Below, one piece after another: positions 1 to 8,230 of a DNA stretch of 30,356 nucleotides (position 1 is the first letter of the stretch; every line of letters starts with the position of its first letter). The notes under the pieces were generated by a model. The model was given only the letters and a program-made list of their open reading frames with translations. It was not told the DNA's origin and searched no databases. Source of the DNA: Chitinophagaceae bacterium UBA3961 (GTDB lineage Bacteria > Bacteroidota > Bacteroidia > Chitinophagales > Chitinophagaceae); contig DGDD01000295.1 in assembly GCA_002385265.1 (NCBI GenBank), forward strand, positions 31,753 to 62,108, given 5' to 3'. Made by a program: the position numbers and the translations under genes.

Positions 1-42
1 CTCATCCTCGTCTCCTCCTTCCTCTATTCCCCTATCTTTGCC
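1..42. repeat. C/T-rich dispersed intergenic repeat, partial copy
   Basis: The first bases of the window are almost pure pyrimidine on the plus strand and contain TCCTCGTCTCCTC followed by a CTATTCCCC segment. The same core, CCTCGTCTCCTC followed by ...CCTGTAT...CC, recurs at 17688-17729 and twice at 30010-30124. It is probably the right end of a longer dispersed repeat cut by the window edge. Its function is unknown; it sits directly upstream of a gene and overlaps that gene's likely promoter. Confidence 0.55.
33..40 (+). promoter_or_regulatory. Bacteroidota-type -7 box (TATCTTTG)
   Basis: TATCTTTG matches the Bacteroidota primary-sigma -7 consensus TAnnTTTG exactly and ends 16 bases before the GTG start of the beta-lactamase-like gene. 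No clear -33 TTTG is seen about 19-21 bases upstream, where the sequence is C/T-rich repeat. The predicted leader is short (about 12 bases). Confidence 0.5.
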
Positions 43-56
43 TAAAATTTCCACCT

Positions 57-905
57 GTGACCAAGCTTTTCAATACCTCTAAACTAGTTCCGGCCTTCGT
101 ATTCGTTTCCTTTTATCTAATAGTTGCGTCCTGCACTCCCGACAACATAAAAGAAGACGACTCTTTAAAGACCTTCTTCGATGAACACAAAAGCACGGGC
201 ACTTTTGGACTTTACTCCAATGGCACCGGCTCTTTCAATATCTACAACTTATCGCGCTTTGCCGATAGCACTTATACACCTGCCTCTACCTTCAAAATTG
301 TAAACTCTCTTATTGGAACCGAACTTGGAATTGTACCAAACGATAGCACCGTATTGGACTGGGGCTTCCGAGTGTCAGGAAGAACAGAATGCGATACGCC
401 TCTTACTATGAGAGAAGCGTTCCGCCGCTCCTGCCCTAATTGGTACCAGAAACTAGCACAGAAAATAGGTGTAGCAACCATGCAACGCTACCTCGATACC
501 TTGGGCTATGGCGCTCGCTATAAGAAGTTTGTAATAAAGAACAATCTCGACACCTTCTGGCTTAACAACGACTTGAAAGTAACCGCCGACGAAGAATTGG
601 GTGTAGTTAAAAAACTGTACTTCAACCAGTTACCATTTCAAAACCGTACTCAAGAATTGGTTCGAAACATGATGTTATGGGAGGACAATGCGAACTATAA
701 ACTCTATTATAAAACAGGCTGGGGTACCACACCATCAGGCAATCAGCTCGGCTGGATCGTAGGTTGGATTGAAGAAAACAAACATCCCTATTTCTTCGCC
801 CTGCAAGTAGAATCTCCCGATTCCAAAATAGATATGAAAACCGTGCGTTTATCTATTCTGAAAAACATCCTCAAAAAATATGGCTTTTTTGAGGGTAAGA
901 AATAA
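57..905 (+). CDS. Class D (OXA-type) beta-lactamase-like lipoprotein
   Basis: This is a 282-residue exported serine acyl-enzyme of the penicillin-binding/class D beta-lactamase fold. The N-terminus is a lipoprotein signal (hydrophobic stretch 10-25, lipobox VASC with Cys26), so it is probably anchored in the envelope. Ser77-Thr-Phe-Lys80 is the class D S-x-x-K active site, and KTGWG near residue 220 is the third motif. A central DTFWLNNDLKVTADEE stretch aligns with the DNFWL...S region of OXA enzymes. Two motifs deviate: the usual S-x-V is SCP (in RRSCPNWYQ) and the usual YGN is YGA. It may therefore be a beta-lactamase of altered spectrum, or a penicillin-binding or sensor protein; hydrolysis is not proven by sequence. 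The start is GTG; it gives a complete signal peptide and a -7 box lies just upstream. Confidence 0.85.
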   Translation: MTKLFNTSKLVPAFVFVSFYLIVASCTPDNIKEDDSLKTFFDEHKSTGTFGLYSNGTGSFNIYNLSRFADSTYTPASTFKIVNSLIGTELGIVPNDSTVLDWGFRVSGRTECDTPLTMREAFRRSCPNWYQKLAQKIGVATMQRYLDTLGYGARYKKFVIKNNLDTFWLNNDLKVTADEELGVVKKLYFNQLPFQNRTQELVRNMMLWEDNANYKLYYKTGWGTTPSGNQLGWIVGWIEENKHPYFFALQVESPDSKIDMKTVRLSILKNILKKYGFFEGKK

Positions 906-981
906 TTAATCAATTGAATATCTGTAACTTAGGTAAAATTGCACCAAGATTGGTTTGATTCTTGTTATAGATTGGCATCCA

Positions 982-1986
982 ATGTCTGACTTCAAATTCC
1001 AATATAACTGGATCCTTTTCCTTTTGGGTATCGTCCCATTCCTCATCCTTGTATGGTTGAGTTTCGTGTACTGGCGTAAAAAGCAGATCAAAAAAATCGG
1101 AGATCCCACGCTCGTTTCCCAACAACTTAGATCCTATTCAAATGGCAATGCCCGTTTCAAAGGCATATTAGCGCTAATTGCATTAGCCCTTATCATTACG
1201 GCTGCAGCCAATTTGCAAAAACCCGGGAAAAACGCCGACCTAAAACGTAAAGGAATTGATGTGATGATTGCCCTCGACCTCAGCAAAAGCATGCTGGCAG
1301 CAGATATCAAGCCCAATCGACTCGAAAAAGCACGTCAATTTATCTACAAAATGATTGACGCCATGCCCAATGATCGAATCGGGTTTGTAGTTTTTGCAGG
1401 TCATTCATATTTACAAATGCCTCTTACTACCGACCATGCAGCTGCGCGTTTGTATGTACAAAATGCTGATCCCGATCTAATTCCCACTCAAGGTACCGTT
1501 ATCAGCGAAGCATTGAAAATGTGCTACAACGGCTTCAACAGCAAAGAAAGAAGATACAAATCAATCATATTGATCACCGACGGTGAAGACCATGACGCTG
1601 AAGCAGTAAGTCTGATTCCTTCATTAAATGATGCCGGTATCATGGTAAATACAGTGGGAATAGGCTCCCCGGATGGTGCGCCTATTGTAGATCCGCTCAC
1701 CAATACCTACAAAACAGATCTGGCCGGAAACCAAGTGATTTCAAAATTGAATACTGCTTTACTTGAGCAAATTTCAAAAGGAACCAAAGGAAAATTCACC
1801 TTACTAAACAATGTTCCCGAAGCAGTTTCTGAGGTAGACGCGCAACTGAACACAATCGAAAAAGCACCGCTTGAAGACAACAGCTTTCGAGAATACAATC
1901 ATTATTTCTTCTACTTTGTAGCAGCTGCCATCTTTGTGCTATTGTTAGAATTCTTCTGGCCTGCTCGAAAATGGAAAACAGCATGA
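982..1986 (+). CDS. batB: BatB-like von Willebrand factor A membrane protein
   Basis: A 334-residue inner-membrane protein with two N-terminal membrane segments (about 11-29 and 58-76), a central vWA domain and a C-terminal membrane segment (about 312-328). The metal-ion-dependent adhesion site is intact: D99-L-S-K-S103 gives the DxSxS motif, and TDGEDHD supplies the later aspartate. This order matches BatA/BatB of the Bacteroides aerotolerance cluster, where the vWA domain faces the periplasm. An in-frame TTG at 955 would add nine residues, but ATG at 982 starts at the typical MSDFKFQYNW sequence. The stop overlaps the batC start in ATGA, which implies coupled translation. BatA, BatD and BatE are not in this window; upstream is the beta-lactamase-like gene. 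The exact role of Bat proteins is unsettled, and the A/B assignment rests on the batC neighbour. Confidence 0.82.
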   Translation: MSDFKFQYNWILFLLGIVPFLILVWLSFVYWRKKQIKKIGDPTLVSQQLRSYSNGNARFKGILALIALALIITAAANLQKPGKNADLKRKGIDVMIALDLSKSMLAADIKPNRLEKARQFIYKMIDAMPNDRIGFVVFAGHSYLQMPLTTDHAAARLYVQNADPDLIPTQGTVISEALKMCYNGFNSKERRYKSIILITDGEDHDAEAVSLIPSLNDAGIMVNTVGIGSPDGAPIVDPLTNTYKTDLAGNQVISKLNTALLEQISKGTKGKFTLLNNVPEAVSEVDAQLNTIEKAPLEDNSFREYNHYFFYFVAAAIFVLLLEFFWPARKWKTA

Positions 1987-2603
1987 ACCTAAAGTCCTTA
2001 CATATCACTTTATGCTTTTCAATAGTGGCAATAAGTTCAGTGGCACAAACCACGGAAGATCCCATGAACCTTGGCAATCAGCGATACCTTCAAGGAAAAT
2101 ATTCGGAAGCAGTTCCGTTCTACCAACAAATCCTACAAAAAAACAACAGCAACTTCAACGCTTGGTATAATCTGGGCGCCGCTTATTATAAATCAGACAA
2201 GGCCGACGAAGCTTTGGCAGCCTACGATGGCATCATCAAATCTTCAGCCGACCCCAAACTCGTTCAAAAAGCTTGGTACAACAAAGGCGTAGTGCTCACC
2301 CATCAGAAAAAACTGTTGGAAAGCATCGAAGCCTATAAAAAAGCACTTCGCTTGGATCCCACTGACGAAGACGCACGCTTCAATCTGCAAAAAGCCCTCG
2401 AAGAACTGCGCAAACAGCAAAAACAGAAAAAAGAGCAGCAGAAAAACAAACAAACGGAACAAGAAAGCCCTGAACAATCGCCAATGAACAAAAAGCAGAT
2501 TGACCAATGGCTTCAATCCCTCCGCCAAAAAGAGCAAGACGTTCAGAAAAAAATGCAACAAAAGAACGGCAAAGGTGTTAGTAAACCGGAGAAAGACTGG
2601 TAA
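1983..2603 (+). CDS. batC: BatC-like tetratricopeptide-repeat protein
   Basis: A 206-residue exported TPR protein. The signal peptide is about residues 1-21, ending SSVAQ. TPR helices follow: GNQRYLQGKYSEAVPFYQQI, then AWYNLGAAYYKSDKADEALAAY, then AWYNKGVVLTHQKKLLESIE. After residue 140 comes a lysine- and glutamine-rich, probably helical and charged, tail (KKQKQKKEQQK), and the protein ends in EKDW as BatC proteins often do. The chosen ATG at 1983 overlaps the batB stop by four bases; an in-frame ATG at 1971 would add only MENS. It likely forms a periplasmic scaffold with BatB. No further bat gene follows; the next gene, ispG, has its own promoter-like site. Confidence 0.82.
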   Translation: MNLKSLHITLCFSIVAISSVAQTTEDPMNLGNQRYLQGKYSEAVPFYQQILQKNNSNFNAWYNLGAAYYKSDKADEALAAYDGIIKSSADPKLVQKAWYNKGVVLTHQKKLLESIEAYKKALRLDPTDEDARFNLQKALEELRKQQKQKKEQQKNKQTEQESPEQSPMNKKQIDQWLQSLRQKEQDVQKKMQQKNGKGVSKPEKDW

Positions 2604-2671
2604 CCACAAGCATTGCCAATCCTTCTCTAGCGCAAAGAATCTGAATCTATTCAGGAATCAATTGCTTCCTC

Positions 2672-2704
2672 TATATTAATTATTAAATCTTACTCATTAA
2701 TTTA
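2672..2704. repeat. AT-rich intergenic element upstream of ispG
   Basis: The segment TATATTAATTATTAAATC followed by ACTCATTAATTTA resembles AT-rich elements at 4765-4790, 17730-17762, 24712-24743 and 28935-28952. Two copies of CAATTGCTT flank it, at about 2669 and 2706. It could be an UP-like promoter sequence or a mobile-repeat remnant; function is unknown. Confidence 0.45.
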
Positions 2705-2714
2705 CAATTGCTTG

Positions 2715-2722
2715 TAATTTTG
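2715..2722 (+). promoter_or_regulatory. -7 box TAATTTTG placed four bases before the ispG start
   Basis: TAATTTTG matches TAnnTTTG exactly. Since Bacteroidota transcription normally begins a few bases after this box, the first transcribed base would fall on or next to the ATG at 2727, predicting a leaderless or nearly leaderless ispG mRNA. No good -33 TTTG is visible at the usual distance. Confidence 0.45.
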
Positions 2723-2726
2723 AGCC

Positions 2727-4706
2727 ATGTTAACATACGCAGCTGCACTAAATAAGTACAAACGTCTGGCCACTCGTGAGGTATCCATTGGCGACCTGAA
2801 ACTGGGAAATTTCAATCCCATCCGTGTTCAAACCATGACTACCACCGATACCATGGACACTATTGCTACTGTAGAGCAAACCATCCGTTGTATTGAAGCA
2901 GGTGCCGAACTGGTTCGCATTACCGCCCCCAGTAAGAAAGAAGCTGAAAACCTTTTGGAGATAAAAAAAGAACTGCGCAGAAGGGGGTACAATACACCTC
3001 TCATCGCAGATATTCACTTTACCCCAAATGCTGCCGAGATCGCAGCACGTATCATTGAAAAAGTACGTGTGAATCCCGGAAACTATGTCGATAAAAAGAA
3101 ATTCGAACTCATTGAATATACCGATGCTGATTATGCGGAAGAAATTGAACGTATTCGCGAACGATTTACACCATTGGTGAAAATTTGTAAAGAATACGGA
3201 ACCGCCATGCGCATCGGAACCAATCATGGCTCATTGAGTGATCGCATCATGAGTCGCTATGGCGATACACCCAATGGAATGGTAGAAAGTGCCATGGAAT
3301 TTCTACGCATCGCTCGCGACGAAAATTACCACAACATTGTATTGAGCATGAAAAGCTCGAACCCGCAAGTAATGGTTCAAGCTTACAGACTGCTCATCTC
3401 AAGCATGCAAACAGAATTTGGCGAAGCGTATCCTTTGCACTTGGGTGTAACGGAAGCAGGTGATGGAGAAGACGGACGCATAAAATCTGCTATCGGAATT
3501 GGTACATTACTGGAAGATGGAATTGGCGATACCATACGCGTATCCTTAACCGAAGATCCGGAATTTGAAATTCCGGTTTGTAAAGACCTGGTAAAAAGAT
3601 ACGCTGTTACAGACAGGAAAGAACCGGCCCTTGCTGAACCTCAAAACTTACCCTACAATCCTTTTGAATACAAAAGAAGAACTTCCACCCCTATCAAAAA
3701 TATTGGTGGTAAGAATGTTCCCGTTGTGATAGCCGATTTGAGCAAAAAAGAATCCATTCAACCATCCGATTTGCAAAGCGTTGGATACACTTACGATGAG
3801 CAAACAGACAAATGGGCGATTGGTGATGCGGCTGCAGACTATATTTACATTGGCTCGAAAAGCCTTTCATTTGCTATTCCGGGAACCCTGCGGGTTATTA
3901 CTGATGGAAACAGTTGGTTAAACCAAACAGATCATCAAACTTATTATCCCATTATTGATAGCTCGCACTATGGAAAACAGGCATTGCACAAAGAACTCAA
4001 CTTTGTAATGATCGATTGTTTTTCAGAAACAAACAGTCTTCCCGATTTCTCGGCACCTGTATTCAAAGATCCAACAGTTGTATTTTGCTTCAGTAGCACC
4101 AACACGAATGCCATGCAATCGGTACGTGCCATGTGTGTAGCATTCATGCAAAACAACATTCAAAATCCGGTGATCTTGATAACCGATAGCAACTTGCAAA
4201 CACCCGACGAACACCTCATCCATTTCGCTACAGAAACAGGATCACTTTTATTAGAAGGCATGGGCGATGGAATTTGCCTTGGCTACGGATCCAATGCTCA
4301 TATGGACAATGTGAAAGTGAGTGGTAGAACCTATCTCGAAGTAAAGGACCGCGAACAATTTACCAATAATACAGCCTTCTCAATTCTACAGGCAACTAGA
4401 ACAAGGATCTCTAAAACCGAATACATCAGCTGCCCAAGCTGTGGTCGCACTTTGTTCGATTTGCAAGAAACCACTGCGAAAATCAGAGCCGTTACCAATC
4501 ACCTTAAAGGCGTTAAAATTGCCATTATGGGTTGTATTGTGAATGGGCCTGGTGAAATGGCAGACGCCGATTTTGGCTATGTAGGCAGTGGCCCGGGCAA
4601 AATCACCCTCTATAAAGGCAAAGAAGTGGTAAAGCGTAATATCGACAGCGCCGGAGCAGTAGAACAACTCATCGATCTACTGAAAGAAAACGGAGCCTGG
4701 AAATAA
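2727..4706 (+). CDS. ispG: 4-hydroxy-3-methylbut-2-enyl diphosphate synthase, long form
   Basis: IspG catalyses the penultimate step of the MEP isoprenoid pathway, reducing methylerythritol cyclodiphosphate to HMBPP with a [4Fe-4S] cluster. The N-terminal TIM barrel (about residues 15-300) starts with NPIRVQTMTTTDTMDT and includes ITAPSK, LIADIHF and RVNPGNY. A roughly 230-residue insert follows (about 310-550), and the cluster-binding C-terminal domain carries Cys569 and Cys572 (SCPSCGR), Cys603 (MGCIVNGPGE) and Glu610. At 659 residues it is the expected insert-containing form found in Bacteroidota, Chlamydiae and plants rather than the roughly 370-residue E. coli form. It stands alone between batC and the epimerase gene, and no other MEP gene is in the window. 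Identification is secure. Confidence 0.97.
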   Translation: MLTYAAALNKYKRLATREVSIGDLKLGNFNPIRVQTMTTTDTMDTIATVEQTIRCIEAGAELVRITAPSKKEAENLLEIKKELRRRGYNTPLIADIHFTPNAAEIAARIIEKVRVNPGNYVDKKKFELIEYTDADYAEEIERIRERFTPLVKICKEYGTAMRIGTNHGSLSDRIMSRYGDTPNGMVESAMEFLRIARDENYHNIVLSMKSSNPQVMVQAYRLLISSMQTEFGEAYPLHLGVTEAGDGEDGRIKSAIGIGTLLEDGIGDTIRVSLTEDPEFEIPVCKDLVKRYAVTDRKEPALAEPQNLPYNPFEYKRRTSTPIKNIGGKNVPVVIADLSKKESIQPSDLQSVGYTYDEQTDKWAIGDAAADYIYIGSKSLSFAIPGTLRVITDGNSWLNQTDHQTYYPIIDSSHYGKQALHKELNFVMIDCFSETNSLPDFSAPVFKDPTVVFCFSSTNTNAMQSVRAMCVAFMQNNIQNPVILITDSNLQTPDEHLIHFATETGSLLLEGMGDGICLGYGSNAHMDNVKVSGRTYLEVKDREQFTNNTAFSILQATRTRISKTEYISCPSCGRTLFDLQETTAKIRAVTNHLKGVKIAIMGCIVNGPGEMADADFGYVGSGPGKITLYKGKEVVKRNIDSAGAVEQLIDLLKENGAWK

Positions 4707-4764
4707 AAGGTATCCCTATTCCCACAAGAAGTAACCGTCAAGCGCAGACTTCATTCAGCACCCA

Positions 4765-4790
4765 CTATTAATTACTAATTCTTAATTTAA
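4765..4790. repeat. AT-rich intergenic element upstream of the epimerase gene
   Basis: CTATTAATTACTAATTCTTAATTTAA matches the 17730-17762 element (ATTATTAATTATTAATTCCTAATTCTTAATT) with small gaps, and that at 2672-2704 more loosely. It lies about 70 bases upstream of a start codon. Function is unknown. Confidence 0.5.
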
Positions 4791-4825
4791 CAGTTGCTGC
4801 ATCTCTGCCCTTGACCTGCATTACG

Positions 4826-4833
4826 TATCTTTA
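4826..4833 (+). promoter_or_regulatory. Probable -7 box TATCTTTA for the epimerase gene
   Basis: TATCTTTA differs from TAnnTTTG only in the last base and lies 28 bases before the ATG at 4862. It is framed by a short inverted pair, GACCT at 4813-4817 and AGGTC at 4834-4838. No correctly spaced -33 element is evident. Confidence 0.35.
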
Positions 4834-4861
4834 AGGTCTATTTCAACGAAATGCCAGAACT

Positions 4862-5818
4862 ATGAATTTCACCATAGAACAAGTTAGTGAGAATGGTTTG
4901 CAGGTGTACAAAATCATCAATCAAAAAACCAAAACATCCGTATCCATTCTACCCGATCATGGAGCGCTGCTGCATGCTTTCGAAGTAATGACTCCAAACG
5001 GACCACTTAATATCATTGAAAACTATAAAAGCGAAGAAGAGGTTCAACAAGAATTAACACGCTCATTCAAAAGTGCGAAGCTAAGTCCATTTGCATGTCG
5101 AATCCCCGAAGGAAAATACAATTGGGAAGGAAAAGCCTACGAATTCAAAACTAAATTCTTTGATGGATCTGCCATCCACGGATTATTGCATTCCAAGCCT
5201 TATCAAGTAACAGAAGTGATCACCGATGAAAGTCAGGCCTCCATCCACCTTCAATATCGTTATCAATCCGATGACGAAGGATACCCATTCGATTATACCT
5301 GTGACATAGTATACAGTTTAAGGGAAAACGACCTCGTTCAACTTTCTACAACTATACACAACCACAGCACCCAAGCCATTCCTTTAGCCGATGGATGGCA
5401 TCCCTATTTCAAACTAGGCGAAGATCCAATCAATACTTATACGCTGGAATTCGCATCTAACCAAATGCTGGAATTTGATTCAAAGCTAATTCCAACCGGG
5501 AAACTTCTAAATGACACAAAATTTAGCAAGGCTACACTATTAGAAGCAACCTTTCTCGACAATTGTTTCTTGCTCAACAATTTCGATCAACACGTTTGTA
5601 CCTTAACCAACCCTGGCAACGGAATACAACTTCAAATTCACACCAACAGTCATTATCCCTACCTCCAACTATACACACCAGACGATCGCAAAAGCATCGC
5701 CATAGAAAACTTGAGTGGAGCACCCAATTGCTTCGAAAACAAAATGGGTTTAATTGTTTTGCCCCCAAATCAAGAACAAGTGTTTAAAGTAAAATATCAG
5801 ATCAAAAAGATTCAATAA
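4862..5818 (+). CDS. Aldose 1-epimerase family protein (galactose-mutarotase fold)
   Basis: A 318-residue cytoplasmic protein of the aldose 1-epimerase superfamily, which interconverts alpha and beta anomers of hexoses. The family landmarks are in order: FACRIPEGKY (about 77-86), substrate-binding His106 in AIHGLL, catalytic-type His180 in DGWHPYFKLG, and a late acidic residue in SIAIENLSGAPNCF that matches the general-base Glu. No signal peptide is seen. One base separates its stop from the next ATG, so it is probably co-transcribed with the following lipoprotein and perhaps nadB. The substrate sugar cannot be read from sequence. An adjacent sugar operon that would specify it is missing. Confidence 0.88.
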   Translation: MNFTIEQVSENGLQVYKIINQKTKTSVSILPDHGALLHAFEVMTPNGPLNIIENYKSEEEVQQELTRSFKSAKLSPFACRIPEGKYNWEGKAYEFKTKFFDGSAIHGLLHSKPYQVTEVITDESQASIHLQYRYQSDDEGYPFDYTCDIVYSLRENDLVQLSTTIHNHSTQAIPLADGWHPYFKLGEDPINTYTLEFASNQMLEFDSKLIPTGKLLNDTKFSKATLLEATFLDNCFLLNNFDQHVCTLTNPGNGIQLQIHTNSHYPYLQLYTPDDRKSIAIENLSGAPNCFENKMGLIVLPPNQEQVFKVKYQIKKIQ

Positions 5819-5819
5819 T

Positions 5820-6584
5820 ATGAGAACGCTTAAATTCTTCTTCCTAGCTACCATCATTAGTATTGTTGCACTGGCCTGCTACGAAGTAAACGACTCCGTT
5901 ACAATTAACAGTAATGGTTCCGGTTCCTATGTCGCCAAAATGGATATGGGACAAATGCTAGAAATGCTCAAATCAATGAGCACAGAAGAAGACATCAAAA
6001 AACTTCAAAAAACAATTGATACCGTTGTAAACTTAGGTAGCATCACCGATACACTAAGCAACTTGTCGAAAGAGCAACGGGAGCTTTTTCACAACGGTCA
6101 AATTGGGATGAAAATGGACTTTAACAATAGCGTGTTTGTTATCACCACTACTGTTCCATTTAAATCTTACTCACAATTACAAACGCTTTTACAAGGAACC
6201 GGAAGCATGAGTGCCATTAGTGGTATGATGAAAAAGGCGCTTCCTTCAACGGGCGATCAAAGTAGCGGCGCAGATAATGCTAGTCCCGATGAAGTATTCT
6301 CTGCATTCTCTGTTACAGCATCAAAAGGTACAATCAAAAAAACATTGGATGCCGGCAAATTCAAAGAAATCATGGCTCGCCCTGAAATGCAACAATACAC
6401 ACAAATGGGAGGAGCCGGCATTGAAATACCCTACACTACTACTATAAATCTCCCAAGTCCTGTGACAGCGCTAACCGGAACCAATGCAACACTTTCAGCC
6501 GATAAAAAAACGGTTACAATTAAATACAATTTCTTGTCGCTTTTCGCTAACCCTGAGCAATTGAATTATTCAATCAGCTTCTAA
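5820..6584 (+). CDS. Uncharacterised exported lipoprotein
   Basis: A 254-residue protein with a hydrophobic signal (residues 5-19) and Cys20 in VALAC, a plausible although relaxed lipobox. The mature part opens with NDSVTINSNGSGSYVAKMDMGQML, a beta-rich opening seen in Bacteroidota lipoproteins of unknown role. A methionine-rich helical region (about 40-70) and a serine/threonine-rich mature part follow. No catalytic motif is recognisable. The start lies one base after the epimerase stop, and nadB begins 12 bases after its end, so it belongs to a tight transcription unit, but neither neighbour suggests its job. Confidence 0.75.
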   Translation: MRTLKFFFLATIISIVALACYEVNDSVTINSNGSGSYVAKMDMGQMLEMLKSMSTEEDIKKLQKTIDTVVNLGSITDTLSNLSKEQRELFHNGQIGMKMDFNNSVFVITTTVPFKSYSQLQTLLQGTGSMSAISGMMKKALPSTGDQSSGADNASPDEVFSAFSVTASKGTIKKTLDAGKFKEIMARPEMQQYTQMGGAGIEIPYTTTINLPSPVTALTGTNATLSADKKTVTIKYNFLSLFANPEQLNYSISF

Positions 6585-6596
6585 TTATAAGTGAAC

Positions 6597-8225
6597 ATGG
6601 CAGCCACCACACATCAAACAGATTTTTTAGTCATTGGATCCGGAATCGCCGGATTGACGTATGCACTCAAAATAGCCGACACCTACCCCGACAAAAAAAT
6701 TACAGTCATCACAAAAACTCAAACCGATGAAACCAATACCAAATATGCGCAAGGCGGTATTGCAGGAGTATGGGATGCAGAACATGATAGTTTTAATAAA
6801 CATATCGAAGACACGTTAATTGCAGGAGATGGTCTTTGTAATAAAGAAGTAGTAGAAATTGTTGTGAAAGAAGGGGTTGAAAGAATTCATGATATTATTG
6901 AATGGGGCGCCCGTTTCGATAAAGCAGAAGACGGGGAATACAAATTGGGCAAAGAAGGAGGCCATAGCGAATACAGAATTCTTCACCACAAAGACGTTAC
7001 CGGAAAAGAAATGGAACGCGCCTTGGTAGAAGCCGTTGCCGCGCATAAGAATATTGAGATCATCAAACATTGCTTTGTAGTAGACCTAATCACACAACAC
7101 CATTTAGGCTACCTGGTTACAAAAGGCACCCCCGACATTACTTGTTTGGGAGTGTACGTACTCAATCACACCAATAACCAAATTGAAAAGATATTATCAC
7201 CTGTTACTTTATTAGCAACAGGAGGTAACGGTCAGGTATACCGCTCCACCACCAACCCATTCATTGCAACAGGCGATGGAGTAGCGATGGTGTACAGAGC
7301 CAAAGGAAGAATTGAAAACATGGAATTCATTCAGTTCCATCCTACAGCCCTATATGAACCCGGAGTGCGCGGTCAATCCTTTCTTATTACAGAAGCTGTA
7401 AGAGGCGATGGTGGAATTCTTCGTAATAAGAATGGAGAAGCTTTTATGGAGCGATACGATCATCGAAAAGACCTTGCCCCACGTGATATTGTAGCAAGAG
7501 CCATCGATAGCGAAATGAAAATCAACGGTACCGAACATGTGTACCTCGATTGCCGACACATGGACCTTGAAAAATTCAAAGAGCACTTCCCTAACATTTA
7601 CGAGAAATGTAAATCCATAGGCATCGATGTTTCCAAACACATGATTCCCGTAGCACCCGCGGCACACTATAGTTGTGGTGGTATTAAAACAGACGAATGG
7701 GGTCGTACCTCCATTCACAACCTCTACGCCGCCGGAGAATGCGCTAGTACCGGATTGCATGGGGCAAATCGATTGGCGAGTAACTCCCTATTAGAAGCCA
7801 TGGTGTTTGCGCACCGTTGCTTCCTCGACGTAAAAGATAAAACCACTTCCGGCAAAATTGCCACTCAATACGATGCCAATGCAGTTCCCGACTGGAATGC
7901 CAGCGGTACCAATCAGCCAAAGGAAATGATCCTTATTACCCAAAGCTTGAAAGAAGTGCAACAAATTATGAGCGACTACGTGGGTATTGTAAGAACCGAT
8001 ACGCGCTTGCAACGTGCAATGAAACGCATCGATCTGTTATGGGAAGAAACAGAAGCATTGTATGAAACCACTACACTGTCGCCTCAGCTTTGCGAACTCA
8101 GAAATATGATTACAGTGAGCTACTTGATCGTGAAATGTGCTACATTCCGAAAAGAAAGCAGAGGACTTCATTTCAATACTGACTATCCAAACAAAAGCGC
8201 TTTACTTCAAAACATCGTTCTATAA
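6597..8225 (+). CDS. nadB: L-aspartate oxidase
   Basis: This FAD enzyme oxidises L-aspartate to iminoaspartate, the first step of de novo NAD synthesis. The 542-residue protein has the N-terminal dinucleotide-binding motif GSGIAGLTYALKIA (about 14-27), KYAQGGIAGV, the succinate-dehydrogenase-family substrate loop with IQFHPTALYEPG and EAVRGDGGILRN, and the conserved GGIKTDEWGRTSIHNLYAAGECA with GLHGANRLASNSLLE. The chosen start is ATG at 6597; an in-frame GTG two codons earlier is possible. NadA and NadC, its usual partners, are not in the window. Only five bases separate it from the nucleotidyltransferase gene, so read-through is likely. Confidence 0.96.
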   Translation: MAATTHQTDFLVIGSGIAGLTYALKIADTYPDKKITVITKTQTDETNTKYAQGGIAGVWDAEHDSFNKHIEDTLIAGDGLCNKEVVEIVVKEGVERIHDIIEWGARFDKAEDGEYKLGKEGGHSEYRILHHKDVTGKEMERALVEAVAAHKNIEIIKHCFVVDLITQHHLGYLVTKGTPDITCLGVYVLNHTNNQIEKILSPVTLLATGGNGQVYRSTTNPFIATGDGVAMVYRAKGRIENMEFIQFHPTALYEPGVRGQSFLITEAVRGDGGILRNKNGEAFMERYDHRKDLAPRDIVARAIDSEMKINGTEHVYLDCRHMDLEKFKEHFPNIYEKCKSIGIDVSKHMIPVAPAAHYSCGGIKTDEWGRTSIHNLYAAGECASTGLHGANRLASNSLLEAMVFAHRCFLDVKDKTTSGKIATQYDANAVPDWNASGTNQPKEMILITQSLKEVQQIMSDYVGIVRTDTRLQRAMKRIDLLWEETEALYETTTLSPQLCELRNMITVSYLIVKCATFRKESRGLHFNTDYPNKSALLQNIVL

Positions 8226-8230
8226 AATCC

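Noticed and set aside
921..945. TGTAAC upstream of batB as a fourth ECF promoter
   Set aside because: The base following the core differs (TGTAACTT) and no CGTC or CGTA lies 15-18 bases downstream.
2727..4706. Unusual length of IspG as a fusion or novelty
   Set aside because: The insert-containing form of about 660 residues is the known normal state in Bacteroidota.
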